A stretch of DNA of 28,380 nucleotides from PUPG01 sp031323845. Its GTDB lineage: Bacteria > Bacteroidota > Bacteroidia > Bacteroidales > UBA7960. This document shows positions 1 through 7,242 of this stretch, one piece after another. The notes beneath the pieces are model-generated. The model saw only the letters and a program-made list of their open reading frames with translations. It searched no databases and was not told the DNA's origin. Each line of letters starts with the position of its first letter. Position 1 is the stretch's first letter. The position numbers and the translations under genes were made by a program. The DNA lies in the NCBI GenBank assembly GCA_031323845.1, contig JAVIYP010000034.1, forward strand, positions 1 to 28,380, read 5' to 3'.

Positions 1-58
1 GTTTGGCTTTTACTTTTAGCAGGGGGTCGCCATAGGCGAGTATGGGTAAAACACTCAT
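1..58 (-). CDS. def: Peptide deformylase, N-terminal fragment (runs off the window)
   Basis: Reading the minus strand from the ATG at 58-56 gives MSVLPILAYGDPLLKVKAK before the window edge. The pattern 'LPI.AYGDP.L' is the typical start of bacterial peptide deformylase, the metalloenzyme that removes the formyl group from nascent proteins. The ATG overlaps the ruvX TGA as ATGA, which implies translational coupling in a ruvX-def operon, a pairing I remember as common in Bacteroidota. Only 19 residues are visible, so none of the catalytic motifs (GxGxAAxQ, EGCLS, HExDH) can be checked. Confidence 0.75.
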   Translation of the reverse strand, partial: MSVLPILAYGDPLLKVKAK

Positions 59-483
59 TGTCTCACGGAATTTTCCAGTTCTTGTAAATAATATTGCAGT
101 ATGATGGTGGCGCTTACTGTGTCAACAAGGGATTTGTTCTGCCTTGCTTTCTTTTTAAGTCCGGCATCCCGTATCGCCTGCAAGGCCATCCGGGAGCTGA
201 AACGCTCGTCAGTTCTATCAACAATTATATGGGGAAATTGTTTGCGTAACTGCTTGACAAAAGGTTCAATATAACGGCTTGCCTCCGATGCCCGCATTTT
301 CATGTCGAAAGGTTCTCCAACCACAATGCGCTCCACATCCTCTTTTTCGCAATATTCCTTAAGAAAGGTCATCGCATCTTTTGCATGAACGGTACACAAA
401 CCACCGGCAATCATTTTTAATTCGTCGGTTACGGCAATTCCGACCCGCTTTCGGCCGTAATCAATAGCCAGTATCCTTCCCAT
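55..483 (-). CDS. ruvX: Putative Holliday junction resolvase / pre-16S rRNA nuclease RuvX (YqgF)
   Basis: This 142-residue protein has the RNase H-like YqgF fold. It opens with AIDYGRKRVGIAVTD carrying the first acidic metal ligand, followed by VVGEP, TDERFSS and a C-terminal SLVDTVSATIILQYYL helix carrying another Asp. Family members act in recombination and, in E. coli, in 16S rRNA 5'-end maturation; which applies here is not decided by sequence. I chose the ATG at 483-481. A TTG at 501 would add six residues, but it lies inside the -7 promoter box at 498-505, so it would not be transcribed from that promoter. The length fits the family. The stop overlaps the def start. Confidence 0.92.
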   Translation of the reverse strand: MGRILAIDYGRKRVGIAVTDELKMIAGGLCTVHAKDAMTFLKEYCEKEDVERIVVGEPFDMKMRASEASRYIEPFVKQLRKQFPHIIVDRTDERFSSRMALQAIRDAGLKKKARQNKSLVDTVSATIILQYYLQELENSVRQ

Positions 484-497
484 GAACCATTTTTTTG

Positions 498-505
498 GCA
501 AAGAT
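498..505 (-). promoter_or_regulatory. -7 box of the ruvX-def promoter
   Basis: The minus strand reads TATCTTTGCC here, an exact TAnnTTTG Bacteroidota -7 element. Transcription would start near 490, leaving a leader of about ten bases before the ruvX ATG at 483. I do not see a clear TTG -33 element at the usual distance. Confidence 0.6.
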
Positions 506-517
506 ACACATTATGTG
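505..517. promoter_or_regulatory. Palindrome between divergent promoters, possible operator
   Basis: ACACATTATGTGT has perfect 5-base arms around TTA. It abuts the -7 box for ruvX and lies upstream of the dapD promoter, a position where a dimeric regulator could act on either promoter. Such a short palindrome can arise by chance, and no regulator is encoded nearby. Confidence 0.25.
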
Positions 518-531
518 TCAGCTCAGGTGCA

Positions 532-560
532 TTGGTTCTTGTGCTAATGCATTATCTTTG
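532..560 (+). promoter_or_regulatory. Bacteroidota-type promoter for dapD
   Basis: TTG (532-534), an 18-base spacer and TATCTTTG (553-560) fit the -33/-7 consensus. Transcription would begin around 565, giving an unusually long leader of about 250 bases before dapD. Confidence 0.6.
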
Positions 561-814
561 CCTTTTATCGCATGGAGAAACCCATTGGCGCTCACTGCCC
601 TGCCGGTAGCAAGCTTGCCAGGGGCCGTTAAAGAGTTTCATTGATCGTTACATCATTGTATTCGGCAAGTATCCTTATCTTTAACGGTTGAAACGGCGTT
701 AAAAAATGGTTTTGTAAAAGCACCTGCCTGAAACACTTATACGTTTCGCAGGAGTCATGAATGAAGGCAGAACGCAGGAATTTGTTTTTGTAATATCTAT
801 AACTTTTTTAAGAT
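561..814 (+). other. Long dapD leader with two mini-ORFs
   Basis: No full-length gene fits in this 254-base stretch. It contains a 19-codon ORF (572-631, MEKPIGAHCPAGSKLARGR) starting only a few bases after the predicted transcription start. A second, 22-codon ORF (757-825, MNEGRTQEFVFVISITFLRYAT) is preceded by AGGAG at 750-754, and its stop lies inside the dapD coding start. An alternative 10-codon frame starts at 761, six bases after the AGGAG. I see no lysine riboswitch or clear intrinsic terminator. Whether either peptide is made is unknown. Confidence 0.35.
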
Positions 815-1636
815 ATGCAACATGATAATCTGGTAAGAATTATTGAAAATGCCTGGGAAAACCGGAACTTGCTGCAGCATGAAGATGTCAGGGAATCCAT
901 AAGTGAGGTTATTGATCTTCTCGACAAGGGAAAGATCAGGGTAGCCGAACCCGGAGACGGCGACTGGAAGGTGAACCACTGGATCAAAAAGGCCGTGATC
1001 CTTTATTTTCCTACGCGCCAAATGGAGACCATTGAGGTCGGGCCTTTTGAGTTTCACGATAAAATCCCGCTGAAACACGGATACAGCCGGCTTGGTGTAC
1101 GGGTTGTTCCGCACGCCATTGCCCGTTACGGCTCCTACCTGGCGGAGGATGTGATCATGATGCCTTCCTATGTCAACATAGGGGCCTGGGTCGATGCCGG
1201 GAGCATGGTGGACACCTGGGCTACCGTAGGCAGCTGTGCTCAGATCGGGAAAGGGGTGCATCTCAGTGGCGGTGTGGGCATCGGAGGAGTGCTGGAGCCT
1301 GTGCAGGCTGCACCTGTTATCATCGAAGACCATGCCTTTATCGGCTCCAGGTGCATCGTGGTGGAGGGAGTCAGGGTAGGTAAAGAAGCCGTGTTGGGGG
1401 CCAATGTGGTGCTTACCGCCACCACCAGGATCATTGACGTCAGCGGAAACGGAGAAAAGGAATACCAGGGAATGATCCCCGAACGTTCTGTAGTGATACC
1501 GGGCGCCATTCCGAAGTCATTCCCGGCCGGTGTTTTTCATGTGCCGTGTGCACTAATTATCGGCAAAAGAAAAGAGAGTACCGACAGGAAAACAAGTTTG
1601 AATGATGCGCTGCGCACGCACGGAGTGCAGGTTTGA
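815..1636 (+). CDS. dapD: 2,3,4,5-tetrahydropyridine-2,6-dicarboxylate N-succinyltransferase
   Basis: DapD transfers a succinyl group from succinyl-CoA to tetrahydrodipicolinate in the succinylase branch of diaminopimelate/lysine synthesis, which feeds peptidoglycan and protein. The 273 residues match the usual length (about 274). Residues 1-100 form the helical N-terminal domain (GDWKVNHWIKKAVILYF). From about residue 105 there is a left-handed beta-helix of hexapeptide repeats (MMPSYVNIGAWVDAGSMVDT, then IGKGVHLSGGVGIGGVLEP), followed by VVIPG and a short C-terminal extension. The ATG overlaps the end of a leader mini-ORF. It stands alone on the plus strand; no other dap gene is in the window. 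Confidence 0.96.
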   Translation: MQHDNLVRIIENAWENRNLLQHEDVRESISEVIDLLDKGKIRVAEPGDGDWKVNHWIKKAVILYFPTRQMETIEVGPFEFHDKIPLKHGYSRLGVRVVPHAIARYGSYLAEDVIMMPSYVNIGAWVDAGSMVDTWATVGSCAQIGKGVHLSGGVGIGGVLEPVQAAPVIIEDHAFIGSRCIVVEGVRVGKEAVLGANVVLTATTRIIDVSGNGEKEYQGMIPERSVVIPGAIPKSFPAGVFHVPCALIIGKRKESTDRKTSLNDALRTHGVQV

Positions 1637-1741
1637 TGAAGCTTGAACCTCATGGTACAAAGGGCAGTCAGTAATGTCTGTATTTTTTGACTTATTAGCT
1701 GATTACGGGTTTTTGTGCATGCCCGTGAACGATTTCTCAGC

Positions 1742-2830
1742 ATGAAGATACTTTTTGTGCATACCATAGGAAAACGCAAATTCGGAGGCGGGGAGCGCTG
1801 GGTGGTCAACGCCGCATCCGGTTTGCAGCGCATGGGGCATGACGTCACCGTAATCAGCAAAAAGGATTCAGTTCTGCTTGAAAAAGTTGCCGGACAGGGG
1901 GGTGCGGTACATCCTGTGAATATCTTCAGTGACGTCAGTCTGTATCATGCCGTGAAGCTCTCGCGTTTTATGCGCCGGCACCAATTTGACATCATCATCA
2001 GCAAGCGGTGGGACCTTGCGGTCACGGGCCTGGCGGCCAAACTGGCCGGTGGGCTGCCTGTGGTGGTGCGCACAGGTGTCCCGCCTCAGAAAAGCCTGAA
2101 AAAACATGTGCTTCTTATAAAGAAACTGGCGGTAGGTTTAATCACCAATACCACCACTATAAGGGATGTTTACACTTCGCTGGCCGGTTTCCCCGACGAT
2201 TTCATTAAGGTAATTTATAATGGTGTTTCCTTTGAAGATAAGGCACCTGCCTTTGATTTTCAGAAGCTCTTCCCGGGCAAAAAAGTGGTTTTGTGTGCAG
2301 GCCGGCTCGATGCATTCCAAAAAGGATATTTCGTACTCATAGAAGCACTGTCAATAGTTAAAAAACATCATCCTGATGTGATGGTATACGTGCTGGGAAC
2401 GGGCAGGGACCGTGACAAGCTCCTTGAATACGCGCGCAGCAAGGGCGTTAACGACAGCATCGTCTTTGCAGGCTATACCGATACACCGTCCGTATATATG
2501 AAAGCTTGTGATGTTTTCCTGCATACTGCATTGTTCGAAGGCATGCCCAATGCGGTCATGGAGGCTATGGCATATGCCAGGCCGGTGGTTATGACTGATG
2601 TGAATGGTGCTGCTGAACTCAGCGATCACGGGAAATATGCCGTGCTTATTCCTCCCTCAGACCCTGAAAAAACGGCGGTAGCCCTGTCGGAAGTGCTTTC
2701 TTCGCCCGGCCGTTACAGACAAATGGCCCTGGATGCCAAAGATTTTGTAAGAAAGCAGTTCAGCATGGACGCTATGCTGGAGCAGCTCGAATACTTGTTG
2801 GAAGAAAAAATACATCGTCACAAAAAATGA
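1742..2830 (+). CDS. GT4-family glycosyltransferase
   Basis: This 362-residue retaining glycosyltransferase probably adds a sugar to a lipid-linked surface glycan at the inner face of the membrane. Its N-terminal Rossmann domain starts KILFVHT and has the glycine-rich loop GGGERWVVNAASGL with GHDVTVIS. The C-terminal domain contains VVLCAGRLDAFQKG and the EX7E nucleotide-sugar motif EGMPNAVME (E266 and E274), then ARPVVMTDVNGAAEL. Donor and acceptor cannot be read from the sequence. I chose the ATG at 1742 because the KILFV strand begins there; an upstream GTG at 1715 would add nine residues that lack a family match. The stop overlaps the next start as ATGA. Confidence 0.9.
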   Translation: MKILFVHTIGKRKFGGGERWVVNAASGLQRMGHDVTVISKKDSVLLEKVAGQGGAVHPVNIFSDVSLYHAVKLSRFMRRHQFDIIISKRWDLAVTGLAAKLAGGLPVVVRTGVPPQKSLKKHVLLIKKLAVGLITNTTTIRDVYTSLAGFPDDFIKVIYNGVSFEDKAPAFDFQKLFPGKKVVLCAGRLDAFQKGYFVLIEALSIVKKHHPDVMVYVLGTGRDRDKLLEYARSKGVNDSIVFAGYTDTPSVYMKACDVFLHTALFEGMPNAVMEAMAYARPVVMTDVNGAAELSDHGKYAVLIPPSDPEKTAVALSEVLSSPGRYRQMALDAKDFVRKQFSMDAMLEQLEYLLEEKIHRHKK

Positions 2831-3252
2831 TCATTAAAGCGGTTTATCAAGAGGGGATGGGCGGCGCAAACCGCAGCCTGAGAAAGCAAAAAAAAGCCTT
2901 TCTGCAGCGTGGACTGCCTGTGCATGAATTTCATTTGGGTACGATTAATGTAAACTCTCATCCCGAAAAATACCGTGTGCTGACTTACGACCATTTTATG
3001 GAAGAAGTAACCTACAGGTCCTTTCTGCACCGGCGCACCGAGGATTTTGGCTTTATCCGCATCCTTTCACTGACGCATAACGACATCACGTTTTCCAATT
3101 GGGGCTATTTGTATTTTGCACATAAGAGCCCGCACTTTCTCAATAATGAAGTTTTTGAACTGATCGGTCCCCGGCTCGATGGACTGCGTTTAAACGATCG
3201 CCTTGTAATAGAAGTTGCTGATGGTAGGATGGAACGGATGATCCGGCCTTAA
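2827..3252 (+). CDS. Unrecognised 141-residue protein coupled to the glycosyltransferase
   Basis: I do not recognise this family. The ATG overlaps the glycosyltransferase TGA by four bases (ATGA), so it is probably co-translated with it. The N-terminal 40 residues are basic (RSLRKQKKAFLQRGLPV) and contain EGMGGANRSL. The middle is aromatic and His-rich (YDHFMEEVTYRSFLHRR). The C-terminal part, LNDRLVIEVADGRMERMIRP, looks like a beta-rich end. No signal peptide or membrane segment is visible, so it is probably cytosolic. Context suggests surface-glycan assembly, but nothing in the sequence proves an enzymatic role. Its TAA shares the TTAA at 3249-3252 with the convergent gene. Confidence 0.75.
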   Translation: MIIKAVYQEGMGGANRSLRKQKKAFLQRGLPVHEFHLGTINVNSHPEKYRVLTYDHFMEEVTYRSFLHRRTEDFGFIRILSLTHNDITFSNWGYLYFAHKSPHFLNNEVFELIGPRLDGLRLNDRLVIEVADGRMERMIRP

Positions 3253-4874
3253 TTGGATGATTCGGGAAGCGTGTTGTCTGATGCAGGCTTACCCTTGCTG
3301 TTTTCGTGCCGGTTTAGTAATGCTCCAAAAAACAGACTTACGATACAAAAGAATGTTTGCCCGGTTTGTGCATCATAGGGGTTGTTTCCGGTCATGGAAA
3401 TGAGCATGATGATAAGAAAAACATTAAACGGCAAATACTTATAGGCATTGGTTCTCCTTATGTAGAGTACATACAGGGCGTAAATTGCGAAAGAGCCGGC
3501 CGCGCCAAACAGTAACAGAAACAGCAGGAACTGGTTGTGCGGTTTCATCCTGAAATTGGCCATTTGAGAGTTGATCTCATTCAGTCCGAAGTCAACGGCA
3601 ATATAGATATCACCTGTACCCCATCCCAGGACAGGCTTCTCAAGAAAAGCCCTGTAGCTGGCCCGCCACAGTTCGAGTCGCTGCGAAAACGTATGGCCGG
3701 TCGGATTGCCCGTTTTACGGTACTGGTATACTTCCCAGACGGTTTGATGCAATCTTACAAGAGCCTTAGGCCATTTGAGGTAAAGATAGTTTGGTATGCC
3801 TGTTTCCACAGCATGGATATCATCATCGCCAAGGGCTTTCAGTCCCTCCTTGTCTTTCCGAAGCCCCAGTGATGACATATACCTGAACAAGGTGTGGCTT
3901 AATGCCTGACCGGTAAGATCGGACCCGTCGTAGTCGAGGGTGCTTCGTTCATTCCAGGCGCTTCTGAGCTCATCTTCCGCAATGAAATGGAATACCAGGT
4001 GACCGTTTTCACGCAAATCCGAATGATCGTAATGTGTGTAGGGATTTCCCAGGGAAGTTTTTGCTTCAGAATAATTTTTCTCAAGCGGTACCACCTTGTT
4101 CACATTGCGGTACATCTTATATGTGATACCCACAGAAATCCCGGTGGCGGCAAGTAAAAGTACAACGGCCGCAGCCCTGAGCCAGACATTCTTCCTTGTC
4201 AGGACTTCTCTTGCAGCCAGGAACACGACAACACCTGCCAGGCAGAGCAAACCTGTAATGGAACTTAAGATAAACAGATACACCAGCAGCCAGAGCACGG
4301 CAGCATATGAAGCAAGCATCAGCCGCGGTTTCACAGTGTACTGATGCGTAAGCCAGGGCAGCAGCACCATCACAAAAACAACCATCATGCTGAAATATAC
4401 ATGGGGAATGAAAGGCATAACCTTCCGCCCATCAACATAGCTGCCGGTATGATAAACAATCAGTCCGGCTATGGAAGCCAGTACCACCGAGGCTGAAAAA
4501 AGCCACAGCAAAACATAGAGCCGGTGTTTGCTTAAAGGTTTTGATGAAACCAGGAAAAAGGTCAGTGTCAGTGTCGGCAGCTTGTCCTTCATGTCATCAA
4601 AGATACCGTGCATGATGTCGGATGACCAGCTTAGTCCCAGGATATGAATCCCAAAAATACCGGCAAACAGCCACGCAGCCCTGCACTCCGAAAACCTCCT
4701 GAATTTTTCCCTGAAATGCCCCTCAAAAAACCAGTTCATCGCTATAAGCAATTGAGAAACACTCATCATGTAGCGCGAAGTCGGAGTAGCCATTACCAGC
4801 AGGCACAATCCGAAAAAATATATCGAATCATGTATCAATTGCCTGTCGATGTGAAGAATCGTCCCTAATTTCAT
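3249..4874 (-). CDS. O-antigen ligase/polymerase-like membrane protein (Wzy_C/WaaL type)
   Basis: This 541-residue polytopic inner-membrane protein has hydrophobic segments near residues 15-33, 67-83, 101-110, 120-141, 159-175, 186-222, 232-251, 447-472 and 482-520. A long hydrophilic loop (about 256-446), presumably periplasmic, ends with the family signature R..LW..........P..GWGTGD (residues 399-422) and PHNQFL (445-450). Such proteins transfer lipid-linked glycan onto lipid A core or polymerise repeat units; the sequence does not separate ligase from polymerase. The ATG at 4874 is preceded by a -7 box. The convergent neighbours are a glycosyltransferase and its partner, which supports a polysaccharide role. 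Confidence 0.85.
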   Translation of the reverse strand: MKLGTILHIDRQLIHDSIYFFGLCLLVMATPTSRYMMSVSQLLIAMNWFFEGHFREKFRRFSECRAAWLFAGIFGIHILGLSWSSDIMHGIFDDMKDKLPTLTLTFFLVSSKPLSKHRLYVLLWLFSASVVLASIAGLIVYHTGSYVDGRKVMPFIPHVYFSMMVVFVMVLLPWLTHQYTVKPRLMLASYAAVLWLLVYLFILSSITGLLCLAGVVVFLAAREVLTRKNVWLRAAAVVLLLAATGISVGITYKMYRNVNKVVPLEKNYSEAKTSLGNPYTHYDHSDLRENGHLVFHFIAEDELRSAWNERSTLDYDGSDLTGQALSHTLFRYMSSLGLRKDKEGLKALGDDDIHAVETGIPNYLYLKWPKALVRLHQTVWEVYQYRKTGNPTGHTFSQRLELWRASYRAFLEKPVLGWGTGDIYIAVDFGLNEINSQMANFRMKPHNQFLLFLLLFGAAGSFAIYALYVLYIRRTNAYKYLPFNVFLIIMLISMTGNNPYDAQTGQTFFCIVSLFFGALLNRHENSKGKPASDNTLPESSN

Positions 4875-4898
4875 CTTTCAGAGTAAAGGAATGCCGTG

Positions 4899-4906
4899 CA
4901 AAGATA
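4899..4906 (-). promoter_or_regulatory. -7 box for the O-antigen ligase-like gene
   Basis: The minus strand reads TATCTTTG (exact TAnnTTTG), 24 bases before the ATG. No clear TTG -33 element is seen at 19-21 bases, only an AT-rich stretch. Confidence 0.5.
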
Positions 4907-5035
4907 AAGAATTCCGTTATGGTTTTAATGATCGCACCTGTGTGTGAAAAAACCGGATGAAACACGCTCATGATTTTGTTTTTTTTTACATTTTCCGGAA
5001 TGAAATTTGGAGTCATTTCCGACAGGAATATTTTA

Positions 5036-5043
5036 TATTTTTG
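5036..5043 (+). promoter_or_regulatory. -7 box for the Sua5/YrdC-family gene
   Basis: TATTTTTG matches TAnnTTTG. It lies about 70 bases upstream of the chosen ATG at 5114 and downstream of an earlier in-frame ATG at 4970, which argues for the shorter protein. The nearest TTTG (5006-5009) is 26 bases away, longer than ideal. Confidence 0.45.
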
Positions 5044-5113
5044 CCAAGTCGATAATTCAGCATACTTTTGGATGCTTTTCGGCGATGTTCAGTTAACAGT
5101 TAAAATACCGGTT

Positions 5114-5683
5114 ATGCTTAATGATGTTCAGCTTAATGAGATAACAGGTGTTCTGCGCAAAGGGGGTACCATTTTGTACCCTACGGACACCATCTGGGGT
5201 ATTGGTTGTGATGCCACCAATACCAAAGCTGTGGATAAAGTTTTTAGGATTAAAGAGCGTCTTCTTTATAAGTCTCTCATTGTTCTGGTCAAGGATGTTG
5301 AAATGCTTGAAAAATATGTTTCTTCGGTGCCTGACATTGCCCGGGAGCTTATTTCCAGCTTCAATGAACCGTTGACCATCATCTATCCCGGAGGTCGCCA
5401 TTTGCCCAAAAATGTCATTGCAGATGATGGCTCCGTGGCTGTGCGCATCCCTGATCACAGCCTGTGCCTGCAATTGCTTGACGCCGTACAAAAGCCGCTC
5501 ACCTCCACTTCTGCTAATATTACCGGTGCTCCAATCCCTTATTCTTACAGGTCAGTCAGTAACCAGATCAAAGAGGCGGTGGATTACATCGTGCCCCTTG
5601 AGCATGATAAGGTCACCAGGCCTAAACCATCTACGATCATAAAAATTGACAGCAACGGAGAGCTGAAAGTGTTAAGAAATTAG
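5114..5683 (+). CDS. L-threonylcarbamoyladenylate synthase family protein (Sua5/YciO/YrdC)
   Basis: This 189-residue YrdC-domain protein probably makes threonylcarbamoyl-AMP from threonine, bicarbonate and ATP for the t6A37 modification of ANN-decoding tRNAs. Motifs visible: GGTILYPTDTIWGIGCDA near the N-terminus, KSLIVLVKDV, a VAVRIPDH strand, PLTSTSANITGAP, and a C-terminal KPSTIIKI. It is the short form without the extra Sua5 C-terminal domain. The reading frame is open back to 4970, but that region overlaps the presumed promoter and has no family resemblance, so I start at the ATG at 5114. A YciO-like paralogue with another role cannot be excluded. It precedes two more tRNA-maturation genes. 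Confidence 0.88.
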   Translation: MLNDVQLNEITGVLRKGGTILYPTDTIWGIGCDATNTKAVDKVFRIKERLLYKSLIVLVKDVEMLEKYVSSVPDIARELISSFNEPLTIIYPGGRHLPKNVIADDGSVAVRIPDHSLCLQLLDAVQKPLTSTSANITGAPIPYSYRSVSNQIKEAVDYIVPLEHDKVTRPKPSTIIKIDSNGELKVLRN

Positions 5684-5764
5684 TACCTTTAAATGAGCGA
5701 ATTGCTGTAGGAGCAACCAGTAACTATACCTTTTGCGGCTTCTTCTTTACGAAATAGTTGATTT

Positions 5765-7174
5765 TTGAAAAAGCTTTTAGATAATCCTGTTTTAAAGATG
5801 GTGTCAACGGCCGGAAAACGGCTGAACAAACCGGTATATGTCGTTGGGGGCTGGGTTCGTGATGCCTTGCTTGAACGGCCATCCTCCGATATTGATGTTG
5901 TAGTGGTTGGCAGCGGCATTGAACTGGCCTCACTGGTGGCGCAGCAAACAGGCCGAAAGAAGAACCTTAAGCTCTTCAGGAACTTTGGCACGGCCATGCT
6001 CACTTACAAAGGTTTCGAGGTAGAGTTTGTCGGTGCCCGGAAAGAATCATACCGCAGTGATTCAAGAAAGCCAGTTGTTGAAGATGGCAGCCTGGAGGAT
6101 GACATCAGGAGGCGTGACTTTACCATTAACGCTATGGCCATCAGTCTTAACGAGAGCGATTATGGCAGCCTGGTTGACCCGTTCGATGGCCTGAAAGACC
6201 TTAAGCGCAGGATCATAAGAACACCGCTTGACCCCGATGTCACCTATGCTGATGATCCGTTGCGTATGATGAGGGCCGTCAGGTTTGCCACCCAGCTCAA
6301 TTTTGACATTGATCCTGAAAGCTTTGAGGCCGTAAAGCGAAATGCAGAACGTATCTCCATAGTTTCAACGGAGCGCATCATGGATGAGTTCAATAAGATC
6401 ATGATGTGCCCGATGCCCGGCAAAGGCATAAAAATGCTCAGGGCGGCCGGATTATTAAAGCACGTTCTTCCTGAAGTCGATCAGCTGAATGGAGTGGATG
6501 TTGTGAACGGCAAGGCTCATAAAGACAATTTTTATCATACCCTTCAGGTGCTCGACAAGCTTGCCGAAAAGACGGATGACCTGTGGTTACGCTGGGCTGC
6601 CCTGCTGCACGATGTTGCCAAACCCCTGACAAAGCGCTTTGACGAGGAAACAGGCTGGACATTTCACGGCCATGAGTACCTGGGCCATAAAATGGTTAAA
6701 AGCATTTTCAGGAGGCTTAAAATGCCCATGAATGAGAAAATGCGCTATGTGCAGAAACTGGTGCTGCTGCATTTGCGCCCGATTGCTCTGACGGAAAGCG
6801 TAGTTACGGACAGCGCTCTGAGGCGCTTGCTCTTTGAGGCAGGTGACGATATTGACGACCTCATGCTGTTGTGTGAAGCAGATATCACATCGGGCAACCG
6901 GGAGAAAGTAAGCAAATACCTCGCAAACTTCGCCCGCGTGCGTCAAAGGCTTAAAGAAACAGAGGAAAAGGACAGGCTCAGGAACTGGCAGCCCCCGGTT
7001 ACCGGCGATGACATCATGGACACCTTTGGCATCCCACCATCAAAACAAGTGGGTGTCCTTAAAACAGCCATCCGGGAAGCCATTCTCGAAGGCATCATCA
7101 GCAACAACAGGGAAGAAGCCCTGCGGTTTATGCTGGATGAAGGAAAAAAAATGGGGCTTAAAGCCCGGCAATGA
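5765..7174 (+). CDS. cca: CCA-adding tRNA nucleotidyltransferase with HD domain
   Basis: This 469-residue class II nucleotidyltransferase builds or repairs the 3' CCA of tRNAs. The head has GGWVRD (28-33) and the metal-binding DID (42-44). RRDFTINA (116-123) and DPLRMMRAVRFA (about 164-175) follow, then an HD-type phosphohydrolase domain with H258 and LLHDVAKP (HD at 282-283). The start is not obvious: the frame opens just after a stop at 5759-5761. The first candidate is TTG at 5765; the first ATG is at 5798. I prefer TTG because the family normally has a short helix before the VYVVGG strand, which the ATG start would cut. A CCA versus poly(A) role cannot be told apart by sequence alone, but one such gene per genome is normally CCA-adding. 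Confidence 0.92.
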   Translation: MKKLLDNPVLKMVSTAGKRLNKPVYVVGGWVRDALLERPSSDIDVVVVGSGIELASLVAQQTGRKKNLKLFRNFGTAMLTYKGFEVEFVGARKESYRSDSRKPVVEDGSLEDDIRRRDFTINAMAISLNESDYGSLVDPFDGLKDLKRRIIRTPLDPDVTYADDPLRMMRAVRFATQLNFDIDPESFEAVKRNAERISIVSTERIMDEFNKIMMCPMPGKGIKMLRAAGLLKHVLPEVDQLNGVDVVNGKAHKDNFYHTLQVLDKLAEKTDDLWLRWAALLHDVAKPLTKRFDEETGWTFHGHEYLGHKMVKSIFRRLKMPMNEKMRYVQKLVLLHLRPIALTESVVTDSALRRLLFEAGDDIDDLMLLCEADITSGNREKVSKYLANFARVRQRLKETEEKDRLRNWQPPVTGDDIMDTFGIPPSKQVGVLKTAIREAILEGIISNNREEALRFMLDEGKKMGLKARQ

Positions 7175-7198
7175 CTTCAAAATTGAGAAAGGATTTCT

Positions 7199-7206
7199 TA
7201 CATTTG
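7199..7206 (+). promoter_or_regulatory. -7 box upstream of the pRiA4b-like gene and miaA
   Basis: TACATTTG fits TAnnTTTG, 37 bases before the ATG at 7243. The only nearby TTG (7183-7185) is too close for a standard -33 element, so the promoter is tentative. Confidence 0.35.
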
Positions 7207-7242
7207 TAAAAACATTCAGGCAGCCATAATCCATGTAATCCT

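Noticed and set aside
561..814. Lysine riboswitch in the dapD leader
   Set aside because: I cannot find the conserved multi-helix core or an intrinsic terminator; only mini-ORFs and AT-rich sequence are seen.
797..1333. 178-codon ORF antisense to dapD
   Set aside because: It lies wholly opposite the conserved dapD reading frame, shows no recognisable motif, and is explained by the codon composition of dapD.
4970..5113. N-terminal extension of the Sua5/YrdC-family protein
   Set aside because: The extra 48 residues have no family resemblance and overlap the -7 box at 5036-5043; the conserved domain begins soon after the ATG at 5114.
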